Part shown: positions 36,126 through 43,359 of the stretch, in pieces | How positions within the stretch are numbered: the stretch's first letter is position 1 | How the letters are laid out: the number at the start of each line of letters is the position of its first letter | From: Pseudomonadota bacterium | Lineage (GTDB): Bacteria; Pseudomonadota; Gammaproteobacteria; Steroidobacterales; Steroidobacteraceae | Assembly: GCA_023423935.1 (NCBI GenBank) | Contig: JAFAEQ010000067.1 | Location: forward strand, 80,762 to 144,761 | Direction: 5' to 3' | DNA length: 64,000 nucleotides | Program-made: the position numbers and the translations under genes | The notes under the pieces: generated by a model | What the model was told of the DNA's origin: nothing | Database searches by the model: none | What the model saw: the letters and a program-made list of their open reading frames with translations, nothing else

Positions 36126-36783
36126 CTCTTTGTTCGGCTAAAGCCGAACCCACAAAAGAAAAGTCAGCTGGCCAACTGGTCTGCTGGTCTGTCGGCCAGA
36201 ACAGAGCTTCTTATTCTTATTGTGGGTCCGACTTTAGTCGGACATTCCCAACCTGTTCGGCTGAAGCCGAACCACAGTGAGACTCGCGGCAGCAGCCGCT
36301 CTGACTCTTCACTGACTAGCGGACTAGCTGACCAGTTGGCTAGTGGCTCGCTCAGCATTTAGTCGGACAGAGAATCAGAGGAGCCGCAAAGACCGCAAAA
36401 AGGAAGGGACAAACTGTGGAAGCTGTTGTTCTCTGGCTAGCAGCCTAGCGCCTAGTTGGCTAGCTACTTCCCCTGTGGGTCCGACTTTAGTCGGACATTC
36501 CCAACTGTTCGGCTGAAGCCGAACCCACAGTGAGATTCGCGGCAGCAGCCGCTCTGACTCTTCACTGACTAGCGGACTAGTGACCTGTAACAGCCGATTC
36601 AGTATTGATGTCACCCCGGCGAAGGCCGGGGTCCAAGCCCTGTGACCGAACGGGAAATCCCGCGCGGAGATCCCGGCCTTCGCCGGGATGACGACCAAAA
36701 CAGCACTCTCGAATCAGTCTTTACAGTCCACTAGCTGACTAGCTGGCTAGCAGCCTCAGTCGAACTGCCTTGCAGTTCGACGC
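36126..36783. repeat. REP-like cluster with a duplicated 107-nt block and CTAG-rich stretches
   Basis: REP-like hairpins at 36130 onward, 36224-36243, 36255-36275, 36477-36497 and 36507-36526 include GTCCGACTTTAGTCGGAC and GTTCGGCTGAAGCCGAAC. A block at 36221-36327 is repeated at 36474-36580 with only single-base changes. Between and after them are CTAG-rich stretches (GACTAGCGGACTAGCTGACC, GGCTAGCAGCCTAGCG). No gene is supported in 36079-36783. Confidence 0.85.
36608..36692. repeat. Paired GGCGAAGGCCGGG palindromic repeat
   Basis: GTCACCCCGGCGAAGGCCGG (36611 onward) and its inverted counterpart GGCCTTCGCCGGGATGAC (ending 36692) face each other over ~35 nt. This resembles a palindromic repeat widespread in proteobacteria and is distinct from the REP-like family around it. 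Confidence 0.7.
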
Positions 36784-37233
36784 TCAACCGCCGTGCGTCG
36801 CGAAGACCGATGTCTTCCCATCCTTGCCGACCAGGATGACTTCGTAACGATCGACTTGGCCCGATGGCACTTCCATGCCGGGTGATCCCAAGGGCATGCC
36901 GGGCACGGTGAGTCCTTTCGCATCCGGTTTTTCGCGCAGCAAGCGCTTGATGTCATCGGCAGGCACGTGACCTTCGATGAAGTAGCCGTCGACTTCGGCG
37001 GTATGACACGACCCCATACCGTACGGAACACCGACGCGTTCCTTGATGGCGTTGAGGTTGTCCAAGTTGTGCACTTCGGTCGTGAACCCGGCTTTTTCCA
37101 GATGCTCGACCCACGCGCCGCAACAACCGCATGTCGGTGTCTTGCTGACCACGATCTTGGGGCCAGTCGCTGCGAGAACCTGCGACCAGATCGGCAAGGT
37201 GCACAGGCCGACGATGAGATTGCGACGATTCAT
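36784..37233 (-). CDS. DUF411 metal-binding protein, exported
   Basis: 149 residues with a signal peptide (about 1-22). Cysteines C35, C37 and C38 (PTCGCCGAWVEHLEKAGF), the conserved YGMGSCHTAEVDGYFIEGHVP with C76-H77 and H89, and the ending are diagnostic of DUF411 (CopG-like) proteins, which are linked to copper or other metal resistance. The ATG has GAGGTGATCC before it. The neighbouring gap 37234-37549 (316 nt) shows no gene; a short palindromic GCATGCGACACATGC at about 37351-37365 is its only notable feature. Confidence 0.9.
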   Translation of the reverse strand: MNRRNLIVGLCTLPIWSQVLAATGPKIVVSKTPTCGCCGAWVEHLEKAGFTTEVHNLDNLNAIKERVGVPYGMGSCHTAEVDGYFIEGHVPADDIKRLLREKPDAKGLTVPGMPLGSPGMEVPSGQVDRYEVILVGKDGKTSVFATHGG

Positions 37234-37549
37234 GGATCACCTCGATCAAAGGAGATCCGAGCATACCCGCAGGTCCGGTGTCGGAACCAGACGGGTGCGA
37301 TGCGCGACGGGCTAAACGTCGATGGCTCGAATACGTGGGACTGTCGAATGCATGCGACACATGCATCTGAGTTGAGCCGGGCCCTGCTGTTCGAGCAACG
37401 GTCGCGCCGACGACGAACTCTTTACCGGTAGCCGCAGGCGGTTCGCCGGTAATTCGATTCGAGGTGTAACCCTGGAGAGCTCTGCCGAGTCCTAACACTA
37501 ACCCCGCAATAACGCGGACACGCAGAGAAAGAGCCCCAAGGAGATCGCC

Positions 37550-37696
37550 ATGTTTGCCGTCACCAGCAAAGTCCAGAGCGCTGTTTGCATGATCCTCGCC
37601 GCTGTGATCGTCAGCGCCAGCCTCTCTCTCGGCGCCTTCGCCGCAGAGCGTGCTGCGCACGACGGCTACTCAGTGACGATCACGCAGATTCAGTAA
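37550..37696 (+). CDS. 48-residue exported or membrane peptide, function unknown
   Basis: MFAVTSKVQSAVCMILAAVIVSASLSLGAFAAERAAHDGYSVTIT... A strong ribosome site AAGGAG sits 7 nt before the ATG. The first ~32 residues form a signal peptide or single transmembrane helix ending in FAAE, leaving a short ~16-residue mature peptide. It lies 218 nt upstream of the mxa operon on the same strand, separated by two hairpins. Small size makes homology invisible by eye; the strong ribosome site and signal support it being real. Confidence 0.6.
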   Translation: MFAVTSKVQSAVCMILAAVIVSASLSLGAFAAERAAHDGYSVTITQIQ

Positions 37697-37705
37697 CCCC
37701 CGCCC

Positions 37706-37781
37706 CCTGCCGGCGTTGCCTTTCATGGCGCGCCGGCAGGCTTTGGCACTCACAAGCCTCGAGCGCGACCGCGCTCGAGGC
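37706..37781 (+). terminator. Two consecutive strong hairpins after the small peptide gene
   Basis: CCTGCCGGCG (37706-37715) pairs with CGCCGGCAGG (37731-37740), followed by CTTT. A second, perfect 12-bp stem GCCTCGAGCGCG (37756-37767) pairs with CGCGCTCGAGGC (37770-37781). They could terminate or attenuate transcription into the mxa operon. Confidence 0.55.
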
Positions 37782-37914
37782 ATACATCAGTTACGACATT
37801 CACGCTGCACCGGCCTTGAACCCTCCAACGGCCCGTGCAGGTTGCGGCTCGTCCTGACAGACGGACGAGTTGCGTTGCGCTTTGCTATGCCCTCGCGATC
37901 TGAAGGGGGCGAGG

Positions 37915-38940
37915 ATGGCTCACGAAGAACAGTTGCAGGACTGGCGAGATCGCGCCTTACGTGTGGAGCAGGAGGTCGGCAAGGCGATCATCGGCCAGCC
38001 GGATGTCATTCGTCTGATCAATGTCGCGTTGTTCGCGCGTGGCCACGTGTTGCTGGAAGGCGATGTCGGCGTCGGCAAGACCACGGTGCTTCGCGCGTTC
38101 TCGCGTGCGATCGGCGGCGAGTTCGAACGCATCGAAGGGACCGTCGATCTGATGCCTGGCGATCTCGTCTATCACACGTACGTAGACATCGAAGGCAAGC
38201 CCCGCATCGACCCAGGTCCGCTCTTGCGCCATGGAGAGCAGCTGGCCACATTCTTCTTCAACGAAATCAATCGCGCGCGTCCGCAGGTGCAGTCGCTGCT
38301 GCTGCGCGCCATGGCCGAACGTACCGTCTCGGCCTTCGACAAGGTATATCGATTCCCGCACATGATCGTGTTTGCGGATCGCAATCGCGTCGAGAAAGAG
38401 GAAACGTTCGAGCTGGCCTCGGCCGCTCGTGATCGCTTCATGTTCGAACTGCGCATGCCGACACCTTCCGACGCGGCCGTGCGACGCTCGCTCGTATTCG
38501 ATCCCGCCTTCCACGATGTCGATGAGTTGCTCGAGCGAGTGTCGCCCGCGATCCTGCCCTGGCAGGAACTCAATCGGATCGGCGCGGCGATCCAGCGCAG
38601 CATTCATGCGAGCGACTCACTGCAGCGCTACATGATGGATCTGTGGGACGCAAGTCACGCGCCGGAGAAATTCGGCGTGCGGATCGAAGGCGTCGACATG
38701 ACCAAGCTGATTCTCGCCGGCGTGAGTCCGCGAGGCATGATGTCGTTGACGCGCGCGGCGAGAGTCGTCGCATGGCTGTCGGGCAGGCTGCATCTCACAC
38801 CGGCTGACATTCACGCAGTCGCACCGTGGACGTTGAGTCATCGCGTGTTCTTCACGCCGGTGTACGAACTGCGTCGGGGTCCGCTGGCCGACACGCTGAT
38901 CGGGCAGATGCTCGAGAAGATCGCCACGCCCGCGGTGTGA
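37915..38940 (+). CDS. mxaR: MoxR/MxaR-type AAA ATPase, first gene of the mxa operon
   Basis: 341 residues from an ATG with a purine-rich AAGGGGGCGAGG site. Walker A GDVGVGKTT is at 49-57 and the Walker B-like FFFNEINRARPQ near 113-122, where Asn replaces the more usual Asp before the catalytic Glu. MoxR ATPases act as chaperones with VWA proteins. The order MoxR-DUF58-MxaA-VWA-MxaK-VWA with 2-nt gaps or 4-nt overlaps is that of mxaRSACKL, which in methylotrophs matures methanol dehydrogenase (calcium insertion). Confidence 0.85.
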   Translation: MAHEEQLQDWRDRALRVEQEVGKAIIGQPDVIRLINVALFARGHVLLEGDVGVGKTTVLRAFSRAIGGEFERIEGTVDLMPGDLVYHTYVDIEGKPRIDPGPLLRHGEQLATFFFNEINRARPQVQSLLLRAMAERTVSAFDKVYRFPHMIVFADRNRVEKEETFELASAARDRFMFELRMPTPSDAAVRRSLVFDPAFHDVDELLERVSPAILPWQELNRIGAAIQRSIHASDSLQRYMMDLWDASHAPEKFGVRIEGVDMTKLILAGVSPRGMMSLTRAARVVAWLSGRLHLTPADIHAVAPWTLSHRVFFTPVYELRRGPLADTLIGQMLEKIATPAV

Positions 38941-38942
38941 CG

Positions 38943-39797
38943 ATGAACCTCTCGCACGAATTTCATTACCGGGTGCCTCATCGCTCGGCCGGTTGGCGTC
39001 CCGGCTCGCATCCGGGTTCGAGCCTCGGCGCCGGGCAGGAATTCATCTCGCACGGACGCTTGTACGACTGGCCTGATCCGCGGCGACTGGATCTGCGCGC
39101 GAGCCTGCGCGAAGTTCGTGGCGATTGGCTCGTCAGGATCCATCGCCAGCGCGTCAGTGTGCCGGTGCACGTCATCGCGGATGTATCGAGCTCGATGCGA
39201 TTCGGCCAGCGTCGAACGAAGCTCGACGTGGTCGCGGATTTCATCGAAGCCTTGGGACAGAGCGCGTTTCGCGTCGGCGATTCGCTCGGCCTGATCGCCT
39301 TCGATCGTCACGAGCGCGAAGATCTGTTCATGCCCGCGCTGCCGAGTCGAGGCGCCGGGACGCTGATGGCTGCAGCCCTGAGACGCTGCGAAGGATCCGC
39401 AGGCGACATCGCGGGACTCGAAGAAGCCGCGTCGAAGCTTGCAGGACGCGCAGGCCTGGTGTTCGTCGCGTCCGATTTTCACTTTGCTCTCGAACGGCTC
39501 GATGACGTGCTCGATCTGCTCGCGCCAGCATTCATCGTGCCGATGATCGTGTTGGACCCCGCCGAGCTGAATCCTCCGCAACACGATGGATTGCTGGTTG
39601 TGCAGGATGCGGAAACCGGCGCGCGGCGCACACTCTGGATGCGAGCCAGCGTTCGCGCACGCTGGCTCGATTCAGTCGAACGCAGACACCTCGAACTGGA
39701 TCGCCTGTTCGCCGCACGTGGCATCCGAACGTTTCGCGTCTGCGGTGCATTCGATGGCGAGGCGCTGTCGCGTTACTTCTTCGAGCTCTCCGCATGA
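38943..39797 (+). CDS. mxaS: DUF58 domain protein, MxaS-like
   Basis: 284 residues, starting 2 nt after the mxaR stop. The DUF58 pattern SHGRLYDWPDPRRLDLRASLREVRGDWLVRIHRQR is followed by a von Willebrand-like fold with a MIDAS-type DVSSSMRFG near residue 78-86, and RGAGTLMAAALRR. It would be a cytoplasmic partner of the MoxR ATPase. Its TGA overlaps the ATG of the next gene (ATGA). Confidence 0.83.
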   Translation: MNLSHEFHYRVPHRSAGWRPGSHPGSSLGAGQEFISHGRLYDWPDPRRLDLRASLREVRGDWLVRIHRQRVSVPVHVIADVSSSMRFGQRRTKLDVVADFIEALGQSAFRVGDSLGLIAFDRHEREDLFMPALPSRGAGTLMAAALRRCEGSAGDIAGLEEAASKLAGRAGLVFVASDFHFALERLDDVLDLLAPAFIVPMIVLDPAELNPPQHDGLLVVQDAETGARRTLWMRASVRARWLDSVERRHLELDRLFAARGIRTFRVCGAFDGEALSRYFFELSA

Positions 39798-40660
39798 AAG
39801 CGGTGGGTCGCGGCCGCTGTTTCGCTCTCCTGTTGTTCGCAGGCACGGCAGCACCGATCGCGACCATTGCCGCTGAGCAAACATCCGCAACTATCGAGCA
39901 GCCGCGCTCCTTCGGCTACGTAATCGGAGACGTCGTCACTCAGCGCATTCTGATGCCCGATCGCTTCATGCCTGCCGATCTCACGACACCGCAACGCCTA
40001 GGTCTTTGGTTCGAGCGGCGAGGAACCCGGACCGAAGTGACCTCTGATGGATCGCACTGGCTGATCGTTGACTATCAATTGACCAACGCGCCGCGGACGC
40101 TCGGCGCTGCGAACCTGCCGGCGTGGACGCTCGAATCGAAGGTTGGTGCAAAGCTGAACGTCCCCGCGTGGTCGATGAATGTCAGCGCGCTGATTCCTGA
40201 GAACGCATCACCTTCGATCGAGCTGCTGCGACCCGATCGTGCTGCACCGCTGATCCCGACGGCGGCGATGCGAGCACGCTTTCACTTCGCGCTGCTGGCA
40301 TTGGCGCTCGTGCTCGTGAGCTGGATTGCATGGACGCAGTGGCGCAACCGCCGGGAGCGCGCAAACCTTCCGTTTGCACATGCATTGCACGAGATGCGCC
40401 ATCTCGAGGACGACGCACCGCTCGCATGGCAGACGTTGCATCGCGCGTTCGACCGGGCGGCTGGGCGTGTGATTCAGCTCGAGAATCTGCCCGCCTTGTT
40501 TCAACGCGCTCCACACCTTGCACCGCTCCGCCCGGATATCGAACAGTTCTTCACGCAATCGAGCGATCGGTTCTTCGGCACAGGCGTTGCCCAAGAATCG
40601 ATCTCGACACGCTCGTTGTGTCGCGAGCTGCAGCGACTCGAGCAGCGATACGCGCCATGA
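39794..40660 (+). CDS. mxaA: MxaA-like membrane protein
   Basis: 288 residues. Signal peptide to about 27, then the conserved RSFGYVIGDVVTQRILM (38-54) characteristic of MxaA, a periplasmic beta domain, a transmembrane helix near 163-182 and a cytoplasmic tail with HEMRHLEDDAPLAWQTLHRAFDRAAG. MxaA is needed for calcium insertion into methanol dehydrogenase in Methylobacterium. Overlaps both neighbours by 4 nt. In databases this family is often mislabelled as a nonribosomal peptide synthetase. Confidence 0.8.
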   Translation: MKAVGRGRCFALLLFAGTAAPIATIAAEQTSATIEQPRSFGYVIGDVVTQRILMPDRFMPADLTTPQRLGLWFERRGTRTEVTSDGSHWLIVDYQLTNAPRTLGAANLPAWTLESKVGAKLNVPAWSMNVSALIPENASPSIELLRPDRAAPLIPTAAMRARFHFALLALALVLVSWIAWTQWRNRRERANLPFAHALHEMRHLEDDAPLAWQTLHRAFDRAAGRVIQLENLPALFQRAPHLAPLRPDIEQFFTQSSDRFFGTGVAQESISTRSLCRELQRLEQRYAP

Positions 40661-41670
40661 ACGGCGGCTTCGATTTCGCTCAGCCGTGGGCATTATTGTT
40701 GCTGCCGCTCGCACTGTTGCCGTTGCTGCGCAGCCGACGCGAAACGCTCACGTTCTCGTTCGTCCCGCTCTTGCCCGAAGATGCGCTGGGCCGTGTCCTG
40801 GGTTGGTTGTGGCCGCTGCTCGGTATGCTCGCGCTCGCGAGCATCATTCTGGCGCTCGCCCAACCTGGGCGAGCGGAAACGCAGGTTCAACGCAGCGGCC
40901 AGGGTGCAGAGATCCTGGTGCTGCTCGATCGCAGCCGCAGCATGGATGACCGAATGTTGCCGAGTGACTGGCGTCAGCTCGATCCAGCCGTGCTGCTCTA
41001 TCACAAGGATCGCGGCCCACAGAAGAGCGCGACTGCGCGCGATCTGCTGTCGCGATTCGTCGCGCAACGTGCCGATGATCGATTCTCGCTCATGTACTTC
41101 AGCACCAGACCAATGAGCGTGGTGCCCTTCACTCAACATGACGATGTGGTCGAGGCAGGTATAGAGGCCGGTGCGACTGGACGTGGGCTTTCGGAAACGG
41201 ACGTTGGACGCGCACTGCTGGCAGCCATCGGCGAGTTCGATGATCGCGCGTATACGGGCAGCAGAATCATCCTGCTCGTATCCGACGGCGGGGCACATCT
41301 CAACGAGGAGACCGCGGACCGCATCCGGCGCGGTCTGTTCCGCAACCGCATCGGGCTGTATTGGATCTACCTGCGCTCCTACAACAGCCCCGAGCTGGAT
41401 TCGACGCTGGCGCGTTGGGACAACGCGCCGGAGATGGCGTTGCACCGATTCTTTCAGTCGCTGCAGACACCTTATCGCGCATATCAAGCCGAGGCGCCGG
41501 AGGATCTCGCGAAAGCGGTCAGAGATGTCGATCGCCAGCAGAATCTGCCGCTCGATTTCACGGAGACCGTTCCGCGGCAAGACGATAGCCGCTACTTCAT
41601 TGCCATGGCCGCGCTCTGCTGTGCGCTGCTGCTGGCCTATCGATCCGTGCTGCTGCGGAGCTGGTCATGA
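40657..41670 (+). CDS. mxaC: VWA-domain membrane protein, MxaC-like
   Basis: 337 residues from the ATG overlapping the mxaA stop. Two N-terminal helices (PWALLLLPLALLPLL and LWPLLGMLALASIILALAQP) flank a short loop; the VWA domain begins near 85 with the MIDAS motif D91-R-S-R-S95. A C-terminal helix (FIAMAALCCALLLAYRSVLL) closes it. Membrane-anchored VWA proteins of this operon form a complex with the MoxR ATPase. The next gene overlaps by 4 nt. Confidence 0.82.
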   Translation: MNGGFDFAQPWALLLLPLALLPLLRSRRETLTFSFVPLLPEDALGRVLGWLWPLLGMLALASIILALAQPGRAETQVQRSGQGAEILVLLDRSRSMDDRMLPSDWRQLDPAVLLYHKDRGPQKSATARDLLSRFVAQRADDRFSLMYFSTRPMSVVPFTQHDDVVEAGIEAGATGRGLSETDVGRALLAAIGEFDDRAYTGSRIILLVSDGGAHLNEETADRIRRGLFRNRIGLYWIYLRSYNSPELDSTLARWDNAPEMALHRFFQSLQTPYRAYQAEAPEDLAKAVRDVDRQQNLPLDFTETVPRQDDSRYFIAMAALCCALLLAYRSVLLRSWS

Positions 41671-42191
41671 GACGAAGAGTTGCCTCGTGGACGTTCGCTG
41701 GACTGGCATTCGCTTGCGCCGCCTTCGCCGCACATCAGGCCTGGCAACTGCATGAGAGCGAACGCGTGAACGCCGCCATCGCGAGCGCGCGCATCGAGAA
41801 CTTCGATGCCAGCGTTCCACAGGCGCGACTCGCACGGGCTTTGGCGTTGTCCCGTGCCGGTGAATTCGATGCTGCGGTCAAGGCATACAAGTCGGTGATC
41901 ACAGAGCATCGCGGCGAGCTTCGATCGCTTGCGCTCTATGATCTCGGCAATCTTTACATGCGCACCGCACTCGCAAACAGCTCGCAGGCGCTGCCGCTCG
42001 TCGAGCTCGCGAAGCAAAGCTATCGCACGCTGTTACGCGCGGAGCCGGCGAACTGGGATGCACGCTACAACCTCGAGCTGGCGCTGCGGATGGCTCCCGA
42101 GGTCGAGCGCGAAGTCGAAGAGAACGAAGAGCCGCCCAAACGCGAACAGAGCACGAGCACGCTCCAAGGCGTAAGGATCGATCTGCCATGA
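41667..42191 (+). CDS. mxaK: MxaK-like TPR membrane protein
   Basis: 174 residues with one N-terminal membrane helix (about 7-25) and a TPR-like helical repeat region: RLARALALSRAGEFDAAVKAYKSVI, SLALYDLGNLYMR and YNLELALRMAPEVE. This matches MxaK, a required but poorly characterised maturation protein. The C terminus is acidic then polar (EREVEENEEPPKREQS). Overlaps mxaC and mxaL by 4 nt each. Confidence 0.78.
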   Translation: MRRRVASWTFAGLAFACAAFAAHQAWQLHESERVNAAIASARIENFDASVPQARLARALALSRAGEFDAAVKAYKSVITEHRGELRSLALYDLGNLYMRTALANSSQALPLVELAKQSYRTLLRAEPANWDARYNLELALRMAPEVEREVEENEEPPKREQSTSTLQGVRIDLP

Positions 42192-43138
42192 AGCGCGGCG
42201 GAATGCTGCGCGGCGCTTTCGACAAGGACTCGCGGCTCATCGCAGCTGCACTCGTTCTGTTACTGGTCGCACTCGTTCTTCCTGCGGTTAAGCTTCCGCG
42301 AGATACCTTCGACTACGTCGTCGTCCTCGACATCAGTCAGAGCATGAATGTGGAGGACTACGAACTCGACGGTCAGCCCGCAAGCCGCCTCACGTTTGCA
42401 CGCGCTGCGGCCCGGCGCGCGTTGCAAGCCCTTCCCTGCGGCTCACGCGTCGGATGGGCCGCCTTTACCGGTTATCGCACCGTGCTGCTGCTCGCACCCG
42501 TCGAGGTCTGCGCGAACTACAGCGATCTGCTTGCGTCGCTCGACAAGATCGACGGTCGCATGCGTTGGTCCAACGCGAGCGAAATCACGAAGGGCGTGTA
42601 TTGGTCGGTGCTGTCGGCCCGCGCGACTCGCGGCCAACCGAATGTCGTCTTCCTGAGCGATGGCCAGGAAGCACCACCGATCGATCCGATGTACCCGCCG
42701 CGCGTGCTCGAAGAATTGAATGACAACCCGATTCGCGGCTGGTTGATCGGCACAGGCTCCTCGACGCCCAGTCCCATTCCGCGAATCGATGAGGAAGGCA
42801 GGCGTCAGGGTTTCTGGCGCGAGGACGAAGTGGTTCAAACACCGCAGTGGCTGAGCAAACCAAGCTCGACGAGCGGCGAGCACCTGTCCGCGTTACGCGA
42901 AGAGCACCTTCGAACACTCGCGAAGCAACTGCACTTCGACTACGCGCGCCTCGACGATCTCGATTCACTCAGCACCGCGATGCGCGATCCTCGCTTCGCT
43001 CGACGTCGCGCGACACCTACGGACTTGAGCGGAGTACCCGTAGCGCTCGCGTTGGTGCTGCTCGCGATACGATTCGGAGGAGAGGCGTGGGAACGTCTCG
43101 TGTTTCGCGATCGGAAGCGGATCGTGGGGAACTCGTGA
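42188..43138 (+). CDS. mxaL: VWA-domain membrane protein, MxaL-like
   Basis: 316 residues. One N-terminal helix (about 18-35), a MIDAS motif D48-I-S-Q-S52 (VVVLDISQSMNVEDYELDG), the MxaL-typical LPCGSRVGWAAFTGYRTVLLLAPVEVCANY and NVVFLSDGQEAPP, and a C-terminal helix near 285-300. It should pair with MxaC on the periplasmic face. It is the last clear mxa gene; mxaD and further genes are not present, and the lower-GC defence pair begins 184 nt downstream in opposite orientation. Confidence 0.83.
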   Translation: MKRGGMLRGAFDKDSRLIAAALVLLLVALVLPAVKLPRDTFDYVVVLDISQSMNVEDYELDGQPASRLTFARAAARRALQALPCGSRVGWAAFTGYRTVLLLAPVEVCANYSDLLASLDKIDGRMRWSNASEITKGVYWSVLSARATRGQPNVVFLSDGQEAPPIDPMYPPRVLEELNDNPIRGWLIGTGSSTPSPIPRIDEEGRRQGFWREDEVVQTPQWLSKPSSTSGEHLSALREEHLRTLAKQLHFDYARLDDLDSLSTAMRDPRFARRRATPTDLSGVPVALALVLLAIRFGGEAWERLVFRDRKRIVGNS

Positions 43139-43359
43139 ATCCCAGCACGATCGTCGCAAATTGCGTGGGCGACTTTCGTACCAAAGAATTGACCGCCGAG
43201 TGCGCCGTCGCAACGCGAAGCGAACTCGCGCTGCGGGTGCTCTGCGCTGATGCGCGCTCACTGAGCTATCCGAGTTCAAGCGGAGAGGTCCGCGAACCGC
43301 GCCGGGCCGCAGCCGTCAGGTTCAGCCCGTCTCCGGCGCGGCCTCTAGCTTCGCTTTGA
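43135..43359 (+). CDS. Weak 74-codon frame at the end of the mxa operon, possibly a remnant
   Basis: A GTG overlaps the mxaL stop (GTGA), the same coupling used within the operon, and opens a 74-residue frame (VNPSTIVANCVGDFRTKEL...). It runs 38 nt into the 3' end of the convergent ATPase gene. The composition (Arg/Ser/Ala-rich) has no recognised family. It may be the cut-off start of a former seventh operon gene, or chance. Confidence 0.22.
   Translation: MNPSTIVANCVGDFRTKELTAECAVATRSELALRVLCADARSLSYPSSSGEVREPRRAAAVRFSPSPARPLASL

Noticed and set aside
36079..36153. 25-residue upstream extension of the unknown membrane protein
   Set aside because: The extension is translated from a REP-like hairpin and lacks a ribosome site, while ATG 36078 has GAGGACC.
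37915..43138. Interpretation as a bat (aerotolerance) operon
   Set aside because: MoxR, DUF58 and VWA genes are shared, but the third gene has the RSFGYVIGDV motif of MxaA and the fifth and sixth match MxaK and MxaL rather than BatB, BatC or BatD.
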